From Rhizobiaceae bacterium (GTDB lineage: Bacteria > Pseudomonadota > Alphaproteobacteria > Rhizobiales > Rhizobiaceae), in NCBI GenBank assembly GCA_023953905.1, contig JAMLJA010000005.1, forward strand, positions 124,001 to 188,000: DNA of 64,000 nt. Reading direction: 5' to 3'. This document shows positions 57,304 to 64,000 of the stretch, one piece after another. The notes beneath the pieces were generated by a model that worked only from the letters and a program-made list of their open reading frames with translations, did not search any database and had not been told where the DNA came from. The translations under genes were made by a program, and so were the position numbers. Position 1 is the stretch's first letter, and every line of letters begins with the position of its first letter.

Positions 57304-58695
57304 ATGGCAAAATTCGACTACGATCTCTTCGTTATCGGCGGGGGCTCCGGTGGCGTTCGCGCCGCGCGAGTGGCCGCCAGTCTCGGCAAGCGCGTCGCGA
57401 TTGCAGAAGAATATCGTTTCGGCGGGACCTGCGTGATACGCGGTTGCGTTCCGAAAAAGCTGTTTGTGTATGCCTCCCAGTTTCCAGAGCATTTCGAGGA
57501 TGCGGCAGGCTATGGCTGGACCGTTCCTGAAGCCAGCTTCAACTGGTCCACGCTCATCGCAAACAAGGATCGCGAAATAGCGCGGCTCGAGGGTCTGTAT
57601 CAGGCGGGCGTTGAAAAGAATGGAGGCGTTACCTTCAAGAGCCGGGCAACACTCGTCGATGCCCATTCGGTGCGGATCGAAACGGACGGGCGCATCGTCA
57701 CGGCAGACCAGATTCTGATCGCGACAGGCGGTCGGCCGCATACGCATCCCGCACTTCCTGGCCACGAGTTCTGTATCTATTCGGACGGTGTATTCGACCT
57801 TCCTGAACTTCCGAAATCGATCGCGATTGCCGGGGGAGGCTATATCGCGGTCGAGTTCGCCAATGTTTTCCATGGGCTCGGCGTCGAGACGCATCTTGTC
57901 TATCGGGGCAAGGAGATACTTGGGCGTTTCGACATGGACCTGCGCCGTCATCTCCACGAAACTATGGTCGCCAAAGGCGTCAACATTCACTGCGAGAACA
58001 TTTTCGAGCAGATCGAAAAGACCGACGACGGCAGGCTGCGCGCTCACATGAAGGAGGGTCAGCCGCTTGTCGTGGATCAGGTTCTGTTGGCCATCGGTCG
58101 CACACCCAACACAGAGAATCTCGGTCTGGAGGCAGTAGGCGTTGAGAAGGGCAAACTGGGCGACATCGCCGTCGATGAATTCTCAAGAACGAGCATTGAC
58201 AATATCTGGGCGATTGGGGACGTGACGAACCGTGTGCAGCTCACACCCGTCGCAATCCATGAGGCGATGTGTTTCATCGAAACCGTCTTCAAGAACAACC
58301 CGACCAAGCCGGACCTAGATGAGGTTGCAACGGCGGTTTTCTCTCAACCCGAGATCGGTACAGTCGGTCTTTCAGAGGATGAGGCCGCCAAACGGTTTAC
58401 ACATCTGGAGATCTACCGCGCCGAGTTCCGGCCCATGCGCAACACGCTCGCTGGCCGCAATGAGCGATCCTTGATGAAACTGGTGGTGGACGGAAGCACG
58501 CGCAGAGTGCTTGGCGCGCATATTCTCGGACCAGATGCCGGCGAGATGGCACAGCTCCTGGGGATCGCCGTCAAGGCTCGTCTCACCAAGGACGATTTCG
58601 ATCGCACCATGGCGGTTCACCCGACCGCTGCGGAGGAGCTGGTGACGATGTACGCACCAACTTATCTGGTCCGCGACGGTCAGAGGGTGTCGTGA
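57304..58695 (+). CDS. gor: Glutathione-disulfide reductase
   Basis: NADPH-dependent flavoenzyme that reduces GSSG. The 463-residue protein has the FAD motif DLFVIGGGSGGVRAARVAASLG, redox-active cysteines in GGTCVIRGCVPKKLF, NAD(P) motif IAIAGGGYIAVEFANVFHGLG, FAD motif DNIWAIGDVTNR and the dimer-interface His-Pro in MAVHPTAAEEL. It is a typical full-length Gor. It overlaps the CofD/YvcK-like gene by a GTGA junction. Confidence 0.96.
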   Translation: MAKFDYDLFVIGGGSGGVRAARVAASLGKRVAIAEEYRFGGTCVIRGCVPKKLFVYASQFPEHFEDAAGYGWTVPEASFNWSTLIANKDREIARLEGLYQAGVEKNGGVTFKSRATLVDAHSVRIETDGRIVTADQILIATGGRPHTHPALPGHEFCIYSDGVFDLPELPKSIAIAGGGYIAVEFANVFHGLGVETHLVYRGKEILGRFDMDLRRHLHETMVAKGVNIHCENIFEQIEKTDDGRLRAHMKEGQPLVVDQVLLAIGRTPNTENLGLEAVGVEKGKLGDIAVDEFSRTSIDNIWAIGDVTNRVQLTPVAIHEAMCFIETVFKNNPTKPDLDEVATAVFSQPEIGTVGLSEDEAAKRFTHLEIYRAEFRPMRNTLAGRNERSLMKLVVDGSTRRVLGAHILGPDAGEMAQLLGIAVKARLTKDDFDRTMAVHPTAAEELVTMYAPTYLVRDGQRVS

Positions 58696-59912
58696 CCGAG
58701 GAGGCCGACAGGCCACACGGCTTCGCGAGCCGCGACACCGCACCGCATTTCGTGTTGTTTTCAGGTGGCAGTGCCTGCCGCGCCATCAATATCGCGCTTT
58801 CCCGAATGTCGGCGCGCGTCACGCGAATCGTACCGGCGTGGGACAGCGGCGGCAGTTCGAAGAAACTGCGCGAGGCATTCGGCGTGCCCCCGGTTGGCGA
58901 CGTGCGCCAGGCGCTGATGACAATGGCGCATGGTGAAGGGCGCGCCAGCAGCGTTGTGAGGATTTGCAATGCGCGACTGTCGGACGCGCTCGGCAATGAC
59001 GACGCCGAAGCCGAGTTCCGGTTCATTGCAAGCGGAAAACACCCTCTGCTTCTGCGTATGGCGCCAAGCATGCGTGAAGTGATTCTGGCCTACCTCGCTA
59101 TATTTCAGGAGCGCCTTCCGACTGGCTTTGACTTCCGAAACGGCAGCATTGGCAATTTCATCCTGACCGGCGCGTATTTCGCACATGGTGAAGATATCAA
59201 TCTCGCCATCTCCAGGTTCCGCGAACTCTGCGCCATAGAAGGCAACGTGTGGCCGGCATCGCCACTCTCTGATTTACAGCTCTACGCGATCCTTCGCGAC
59301 CATCGGCGGCTTGAGCGCCAACATCTGGTCACCACCATGAACGAAGCCGATTCGGCGATAGGGATCGAAACCATCGGGCTTTCGTCGCAAGCCGGGGAGA
59401 TCACGGCGAATGAACGGACGCTGGAGGAGATAGGCGCCGCGGATGCAATCATTTTCGGTCCGGGCAGCTTCTACACAAGTATTCTGCCCCATCTCATGCT
59501 GAATGGCGTACAGGAAGCAATTTCGGGGAACACGCGAGCACCCAGAATATTCCTCGCCAACATCCTCGAATGCACTGAAACACGGGGGATGACAGCGGCC
59601 GATCATGTGCGAACGTTTGTCGCCGCAATGGATCCGGTTGCCGGGCAATTGCTTACCCATGTGATCAGCAACACCGAATTGTTCCCCTTCGAAAAAACCG
59701 TAGGCCGATTTCCCTATCTCAGGGAGGGGCCGCTTGACCGACTGTGCGAGCAACTTGCGATCAGGCACATATCGGACGATCTTGAGGATGCGTGGACGCG
59801 TGGCGTCCATGACGGCGCGGCTGTCGCCAAGTTGCTGGCAAGTATAGCTATCGAATCCGGGGAGACCCGGCCTTGTAATGAGGATTCTGTCTCCGCTGAA
59901 GCTCTGCCGTGA
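58692..59912 (+). CDS. CofD/YvcK-family (2-phospho-L-lactate transferase-like) protein
   Basis: A 406-residue Rossmann-type protein. The family blocks are FVLFSGGSACRAINIAL, VPAWDSGGSSKKLREAFGVPPVGDVRQALM and ADAIIFGPGSFYTSILPHLML. YvcK proteins bind UDP-sugars and affect carbon use and cell envelope in other bacteria, while CofD makes F420 precursors. No other F420 gene is present here, so the YvcK-like role is more likely, but this is inference. It starts with GTG overlapping the gor stop and sits between gor and the DAHP synthase. Confidence 0.84.
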   Translation: MTEEADRPHGFASRDTAPHFVLFSGGSACRAINIALSRMSARVTRIVPAWDSGGSSKKLREAFGVPPVGDVRQALMTMAHGEGRASSVVRICNARLSDALGNDDAEAEFRFIASGKHPLLLRMAPSMREVILAYLAIFQERLPTGFDFRNGSIGNFILTGAYFAHGEDINLAISRFRELCAIEGNVWPASPLSDLQLYAILRDHRRLERQHLVTTMNEADSAIGIETIGLSSQAGEITANERTLEEIGAADAIIFGPGSFYTSILPHLMLNGVQEAISGNTRAPRIFLANILECTETRGMTAADHVRTFVAAMDPVAGQLLTHVISNTELFPFEKTVGRFPYLREGPLDRLCEQLAIRHISDDLEDAWTRGVHDGAAVAKLLASIAIESGETRPCNEDSVSAEALP

Positions 59913-59917
59913 GGCTT

Positions 59918-60004
59918 ATGCGGGTAGAATCGCACCGGCTCTTCCTGTATAGAGCCGCGTCTCCTGTCCGGAGACCAGGGTGGCCGCGTGTGCCACCGCA
60001 ATAA
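59918..60004 (+). CDS. Candidate 28-codon small ORF or leader upstream of the DAHP synthase
   Basis: ATG at 59918 lies 5 bases after GAGG and encodes 28 residues (MRVESHRLFLYRAASPVRRP then GWPRVPPQ) ending TAA at 60004, 15 bases before the aroG start. Two hairpins fall within and after it. The aromatic codons are scattered singly, so attenuation by charged tRNA is not obvious. Translation is unproven. Confidence 0.3.
   Translation: MRVESHRLFLYRAASPVRRPGWPRVPPQ
59959..59997 (+). promoter_or_regulatory. Tandem hairpins in the DAHP synthase leader
   Basis: GTCTCC-TGTCC-GGAGAC at 59959-59975 and GGTGGC-CGCGTGT-GCCACC at 59979-59997 are two perfect 6-bp stems within 40 bases upstream of the DAHP synthase gene. 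No T-run follows, so they are not ordinary terminators. Function unknown. Confidence 0.4.
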
Positions 60005-60019
60005 GATGTAGGTGCTGAC

Positions 60020-61396
60020 ATGACGCAGTGGTCGCCAAACTCCTGGAGAAGCAAACCAATTCAGCAGGTGCCGTCCTATCCGGACGGTGCGGCGCTCGAT
60101 GCGGTCGAAAAACAACTCGCGACCTATCCGCCGCTGGTCTTTGCGGGCGAGGCCCGAAAGCTGAAGAAGCAGCTTGCCGCAGTTGCCAATGGCGAAGCGT
60201 TTCTGTTGCAGGGCGGAGATTGCGCCGAGAGCTTTGCCGAACATGGCGCTGACAACATCCGGGACTTCTTCCGGGTCTTCCTGCAAATGTCCGTCGTCCT
60301 GACCTTTGCCGGATCGCAGCCCGTTGTGAAAGTCGGCCGTATTGCGGGCCAATTCGCGAAGCCACGCTCGTCTGACATCGAAGCAAAAGACGGCGTCTCC
60401 CTTCCCAGCTATCGCGGTGACATCATCAACGGTATCGATTTTGACGAGAAGTCGCGCATCCCGGATCCTGCCCGGCAGGAAATGGCTTATCGCCAGTCAG
60501 CGGCAACTCTCAATCTGTTGCGCGCTTTCGCGCAGGGCGGCTACGCCAGCCTCGAGAACGTTCACAAGTGGATGCTCGGATTCGTTTCGTCCAGCCCGCA
60601 AGGCGCACGATACGAGGCGCTGGCCAATCGTATCACCGAGACGATCAACTTCATGAGCGCGATCGGCATCACGTCCGAAAGCAACTACTCCCTGCGCGAG
60701 ACGGACTTCTACACCAGCCACGAAGCTCTTCTTCTGGGCTATGAGGAAGCGCTCACCCGAGTGGATTCCACGTCGGGCGACTGGTACGCGACGTCGGGTC
60801 ACATGATTTGGATCGGCGATCGGACCCGCCAGCCGGATCACGCCCATGTCGAATATTGCCGGGGCATCAAGAATCCGCTCGGCCTCAAATGCGGGCCATC
60901 ATTGACTGCAGACGGACTGCTTGAACTGATCGACAAGCTCAACCCGGAGAATGAGGCGGGACGCCTGACGCTTATCGCACGCTTCGGATATGACAAGGTT
61001 GAAGATCATCTTCCACAACTGGTGCGCGCAGTGAAGAAAGAAGGCCGGAAGGTGGTCTGGTCCTGCGATCCGATGCATGGCAACACGATCACGGCAGCGG
61101 GCTACAAGACGCGGCCGTTTGAACGCATTCTGCGCGAGGTCCAATCGTTCTTCGAGGTTCATCGCGCCGAGGGCACGCATCCAGGTGGCATTCATGTCGA
61201 GATGACGGGCAAGAACGTCACGGAATGCACGGGCGGCGCGCGCGCCATTACGGCTGAGGAACTGCATGATCGCTACCATACGCATTGCGATCCACGTCTC
61301 AATGCGGATCAGGCGATCGAGCTCGCATTCCTCGTGTCGGATCTGTTGAACAAATCGACGGTTTCGCCACCTGAAAAACAGGCGGTAAGCGCCTAG
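60020..61396 (+). CDS. Class II 3-deoxy-7-phosphoheptulonate synthase (DAHP synthase)
   Basis: First enzyme of the shikimate pathway, joining phosphoenolpyruvate and erythrose-4-phosphate. The 458-residue protein has [15 protein letters not shown] with the metal-binding Cys, [58 protein letters not shown] and [19 protein letters not shown], all typical of the plant-like class II enzymes. It stands downstream of the CofD/YvcK-like gene. Feedback control by tryptophan or other aromatics is common in the class but not proven here. Confidence 0.95.
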   Translation: MTQWSPNSWRSKPIQQVPSYPDGAALDAVEKQLATYPPLVFAGEARKLKKQLAAVANGEAFLLQGGDCAESFAEHGADNIRDFFRVFLQMSVVLTFAGSQPVVKVGRIAGQFAKPRSSDIEAKDGVSLPSYRGDIINGIDFDEKSRIPDPARQEMAYRQSAATLNLLRAFAQGGYASLENVHKWMLGFVSSSPQGARYEALANRITETINFMSAIGITSESNYSLRETDFYTSHEALLLGYEEALTRVDSTSGDWYATSGHMIWIGDRTRQPDHAHVEYCRGIKNPLGLKCGPSLTADGLLELIDKLNPENEAGRLTLIARFGYDKVEDHLPQLVRAVKKEGRKVVWSCDPMHGNTITAAGYKTRPFERILREVQSFFEVHRAEGTHPGGIHVEMTGKNVTECTGGARAITAEELHDRYHTHCDPRLNADQAIELAFLVSDLLNKSTVSPPEKQAVSA

Positions 61397-61421
61397 AATT
61401 CCAGAAGCTTTTAGCCAACGA

Positions 61422-62516
61422 CTAGTTGGAGCGATAGAGCATCCAACTCTTGCCGCCAGCTCGATTCATCGCGGCCAGCGACGAATGGCTGGTGACCGAG
61501 TTTCGACCGGATATTTTTGAACGATAGAGCGCGCGATCGGCCTTCATATAGAGGTCCTCGGCGCCATCTGCTTCTGAGGCCATACAGGTGCCGATGGAAA
61601 TCGTCACCGTGCCGGCACTCATGCTCGGGTGCAGCCGAGCGAATGACGCTTGCGCCACGGCATTTCGAAGCCGCTCCGCGATCTCAAGCACGGCATCTTC
61701 GCTGACACCGTCCACGATCACCGCAAATTCCTCGCCGCCGGTGCGGGCCACGAACGCGTTGCCCGGCAGGTTCGAGCGCAAAAGGCTGGCGATGGTCTGG
61801 ATGATCTTGTCACCAACGGGATGTCCGAACCGATCATTGATCCCCTTGAAGGCATCAATGTCAGCGAGCATGAGCGCCCCGAACATGACAGTGCGCTGGT
61901 CGTCGTAGATCTGGGCCTGTCGCTTGTCGAAGGCGCGCCGGTTCCAAAGTTGGGTCAACGAGTCGGTATCGGCGAGCTTCTTGTATTCCTCGAGTTTGGA
62001 TTTCACGTTCTCGAGCTCAAGCGTCTTCTCACCGAGCGTGTCGGCAAGGGCGCGGCCCTGCCGAAGCGTCGTCTGTGTCGCGACTGCCATCACGGATGCA
62101 ATGCGCGAAACGATATCGCGCGTCACCAGACGAGGATCAGCAAGACCATCGCGTGTCTCGCTCAGCAGCTCGCCATATCGCTCGATATTCGTACGCTCAG
62201 AGCGCAACAGCCGCGCTATGTCTTCCAACTCGTGGGCGACAACATCACGGACTTGCTCCACGACCCGCTGGCCGTTGTTCTGGCTCAGATGCTTGCAGCT
62301 CAGATCATCCAGTTCTGACTGGGAGGGCTTCTTGCTCAGGGAAACCAGATCCACCGCCAGAGCCTGGTTCGATCCGGTGAGCACCTCGTAGAATATCTCG
62401 TAGTTCCGAGGGATCGCAGAGACACCCATTTGCCGCATGGTGGTCAGAATGGTCATGCCAATGTCGGCCGCGCGCCCCGTCTGACCATTGGCCGTCTGCA
62501 TCGCCTCATCCACCAT
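61422..62516 (-). CDS. GGDEF-domain diguanylate cyclase
   Basis: A 364-residue soluble protein. The N-terminal 200 residues are helical with a predicted coiled coil just before the catalytic domain (DTLGEKTLELENVKSKLEEYKKLA). The GGDEF domain begins DTDSLTQLWNRRAFDKRQ and has the active-site variant ARTGGEEFAVIVDG. The usual RxxD inhibitory site upstream of GGEEF is not evident, so product inhibition may be absent. It should make cyclic di-GMP. Start at 62516 chosen for its GGAG ribosome site; the frame extends to a TTG at 62603. Confidence 0.9.
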   Translation of the reverse strand: MVDEAMQTANGQTGRAADIGMTILTTMRQMGVSAIPRNYEIFYEVLTGSNQALAVDLVSLSKKPSQSELDDLSCKHLSQNNGQRVVEQVRDVVAHELEDIARLLRSERTNIERYGELLSETRDGLADPRLVTRDIVSRIASVMAVATQTTLRQGRALADTLGEKTLELENVKSKLEEYKKLADTDSLTQLWNRRAFDKRQAQIYDDQRTVMFGALMLADIDAFKGINDRFGHPVGDKIIQTIASLLRSNLPGNAFVARTGGEEFAVIVDGVSEDAVLEIAERLRNAVAQASFARLHPSMSAGTVTISIGTCMASEADGAEDLYMKADRALYRSKISGRNSVTSHSSLAAMNRAGGKSWMLYRSN

Positions 62517-62820
62517 GTCGCAGCTCCGACCGGAGAGCGAGCACAGAACGTCAAATGCCTGAAGGCTCTGCGCCCTGCCGATCGCCAGCGGGAATGGAAA
62601 CAACTTTCGCGAGAACTAGTAAGCCATCGACCGCTAATTCTTTATTAAAATCAGCACGAAGCCACGCAACTTACCCTTGGGAAGGACGGTTGTAGGTCGC
62701 TTGGTCCCACGAGCGAACCGCAACGGAGTTCAAGGGATCACATTCGCGACGGATGCAGAACCGGCCCCTTGTCAGTCCTTGAAAATTGGACGATGACGAG
62801 CCAACAAATCGGGGAGCTTC
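62517..62820. other. Intergenic region between the GGDEF gene and dgkA
   Basis: About 300 bases, of which the part beside the GGDEF gene is probably its 5' untranslated region. An A/T-rich patch lies near 62638. No convincing gene, RNA or terminator is seen. Confidence 0.45.
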
Positions 62821-63189
62821 ATGGGTCGGCTCATCAAGGCATTCGAGAATTCCGTACGGGCGTTCCGGAAGCTCGCCTCAAGCGAAGCTGCGTTCCAGCA
62901 GGAACTCATCCTTCTTGTCCTCGCCTTTCCGCTCGCGTGGCCGCTTGCGTCCACCTGGCGTGCCTATGCCTTTCTGATTGCGTCCATACTCTTTCTGATC
63001 ATTATTGAAGTCCTCAACACTGGTATTGAAGCAGCCTGCGATGCTGTAAGTCGCGAGTTCAACATAGACATCCAATTGGCCAAGGATTGCGGATCGCTGG
63101 CCGTGTTGATTTCCATCATTCTGGTGGCGGGTATTTGGCTATTTGCGCTTGCGGATGCTCTGTCGCGCTTCGCATCCTCATCACTCTAA
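62821..63189 (+). CDS. dgkA: Diacylglycerol kinase, prokaryotic DgkA type
   Basis: A 122-residue trimeric membrane kinase that phosphorylates diacylglycerol to phosphatidic acid. Three helices and the catalytic block IIIEVLNTGIEAACDAVSREF, with the conserved Glu and Asn residues, and the amphipathic N-terminus (FENSVRAFRKLASSEAAFQQE) match the family. The 3' end overlaps the 3' end of the DUF1003 gene by 9 bases. Confidence 0.95.
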   Translation: MGRLIKAFENSVRAFRKLASSEAAFQQELILLVLAFPLAWPLASTWRAYAFLIASILFLIIIEVLNTGIEAACDAVSREFNIDIQLAKDCGSLAVLISIILVAGIWLFALADALSRFASSSL

Positions 63190-63750
63190 CGGCAAAGGCC
63201 GATCGTTCGTCAAAATGCGCTCAATGCGCTCCAACTGAGCGCTCAATGCGTCAACCCTGTCCCGGATATTCAGGACGTCGGTGTGACGCAGTTCGTCCAG
63301 CTTTTCATGCAAAGCCATGATCTCGATTTCAGCCTTCAGGTTGATTTCGTAATCATGCGCCGCCTCAAGACGATCCCGCACGGCCTGTCTGTTCTGGGAC
63401 ATCATGATGATGGGAGCCTGAATCGCCGCAATCATCGACAGAAGCAGATTGAGAAAGATGAAGGGGTAGGGGTCGAAGGCATCTCGTCCGAGCAGCCACA
63501 CATTCATGGTGCTCCAGATGATGAGGAATAAAAGGAACCCGATTATGAAACTCCAGGATCCTCCAACGCGGGCAAGTGAGTCCGCGATTCTGTCGCCCGT
63601 CGATGTCCGCTCATCGAATGCCTCGTTCTGGTCCTGCGCGATGGGGCGACGATGCAACGTGCTCTTCAGAACACGACTTTGCGCGTCATTGAGTTCGTCG
63701 GGTTTTGCACGAAATAGACGCTGGGCCAGTTCCGAGAGTGTCTTTGGCAT
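63181..63750 (-). CDS. DUF1003 membrane protein
   Basis: A 189-residue protein with two transmembrane helices in the middle (SWSFIIGFLLFLIIWSTMNVWLL and FIFLNLLLSMIAAIQAPIIMMS) and a C-terminal coiled coil (LRHTDVLNIRDRVDALSAQLERIERIL). The DUF1003 family signature DRIADSLARVGGSW and MMSQNRQAVRDR are present. The function is unknown. The start at 63750 has GGAGG 8 bases upstream. Its end overlaps dgkA on the opposite strand. Confidence 0.9.
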   Translation of the reverse strand: MPKTLSELAQRLFRAKPDELNDAQSRVLKSTLHRRPIAQDQNEAFDERTSTGDRIADSLARVGGSWSFIIGFLLFLIIWSTMNVWLLGRDAFDPYPFIFLNLLLSMIAAIQAPIIMMSQNRQAVRDRLEAAHDYEINLKAEIEIMALHEKLDELRHTDVLNIRDRVDALSAQLERIERILTNDRPLPLE

Positions 63751-63819
63751 TGAAGCCTCCAAGGCTGTTGCGGCCGTGGCTGCCGCTGGTTTGCATGCTA
63801 TGCTGGAAACTCGTCCCGC

Positions 63820-64000
63820 GTGAGGTCCACCTTGCTAGCTTTCTCAAAAATCCGTGCACGCGCAGCAGAGCGCAAGGGGGGCGAGGCGGTGTTGACCGCG
63901 CTTTTGGGCCGTAGCCCCAACAACTCGGTGATTGCTGAAATGAGCGACGACAGGATTCTGTCGATCATGGCTCAACGCGTCTTTTCAGCTGGGTTTGTGT
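63820..64000 (+). CDS. DNA-3-methyladenine glycosylase I family protein, start only
   Basis: A frame open from a GTG at 63820 to the window edge gives about 60 residues. It matches the N-terminus of a rhizobial family I (Tag-like) glycosylase: IRARAAERKGGEAVLTALL and MSDDRILSIMAQRVFSAGF. The start may instead be a TTG at 63832. The catalytic helix-hairpin-helix region lies beyond the window, so the assignment rests on the N-terminus only. Confidence 0.65.
   Translation, partial: MRSTLLAFSKIRARAAERKGGEAVLTALLGRSPNNSVIAEMSDDRILSIMAQRVFSAGFV

Noticed and set aside
56953..58047. Minus-strand open frame of about 364 codons across gor
   Set aside because: Shadow of gor; no domain and no upstream ribosome site.

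Overview
This 64 kb window reads as chromosomal DNA of an alphaproteobacterium of the order Hyphomicrobiales (Rhizobiales), probably near Mesorhizobium or the Phyllobacteriaceae. The evidence is a high GC content, an aerobic-type cobalamin pathway (CobG, CobN, CobE, CobW), an ATP12-type ATPase assembly factor, two Queuosine genes in the order queA-tgt, and a direct-repeat LexA box of the alphaproteobacterial kind. No insertion sequence, prophage, CRISPR array or rRNA operon is visible. The genus is inference.

Bases 1-21.5 kb hold an almost complete late cobalamin pathway. Two cobalamin riboswitches lie back to back (about 15484-15650 on the minus strand, 15798-15962 on the plus strand). The minus-strand unit runs DUF1636 protein, cobW, cobN, cobG, cobH, cobI, cobJ, cobL, cobE, cobM, cobA, cobB and cobS (cut by the window edge). 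Two plus-strand genes, cobK and cbiD, sit inside it in opposite orientation. The plus-strand unit runs cbtB, cbtA (cobalt uptake), cobU, cobO and cobQ, followed by the divergent pair cbiB and cobC. A phosphatase-like gene is stop-start coupled to cobC.

From 21.5 to 31 kb are an EEP nuclease overlapping an alkyladenine DNA glycosylase, a membrane adenylate/guanylate cyclase with a striking leader (a 16-codon Cys-rich frame and a hairpin over the start codon), gyrA, a small membrane ORF, coaD, and two tandem cyclophilins. From 31 to 41 kb come queA-tgt, a Do-family protease, rarA, crcB, an RluC/RluD-type synthase, an ATP12 chaperone, a DUF922 protein and folP-folB-folK.

From 41 to 54.7 kb come DUF924 and a Kef-type antiporter, then a 28-codon membrane-peptide gene behind a LexA-box promoter, lipB, tRNA-Leu(GAG), mgtE, a MerR regulator, membrane enzymes, gloA, a double cold-shock protein, DUF192, an alpha/beta hydrolase, DUF971, an msrQ-like gene and an L,D-transpeptidase. 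From 54.8 kb to the end are tRNA-Val(CAC), gph, rpiA, a DUF2059 protein, gor, a CofD/YvcK-like gene, a class II DAHP synthase, a GGDEF protein, dgkA, DUF1003 and the start of a DNA-3-methyladenine glycosylase I.

The observations most worth following are the SOS-controlled micro-membrane protein at 43.7 kb (a possible functional analogue of the Caulobacter division inhibitor SidA), the cyclase leader at 23.7 kb, a tRNA-guanine transglycosylase that appears to have lost three of its four zinc ligands, and the phosphatase coupled to cobC as a candidate for the missing alpha-ribazole phosphatase step.
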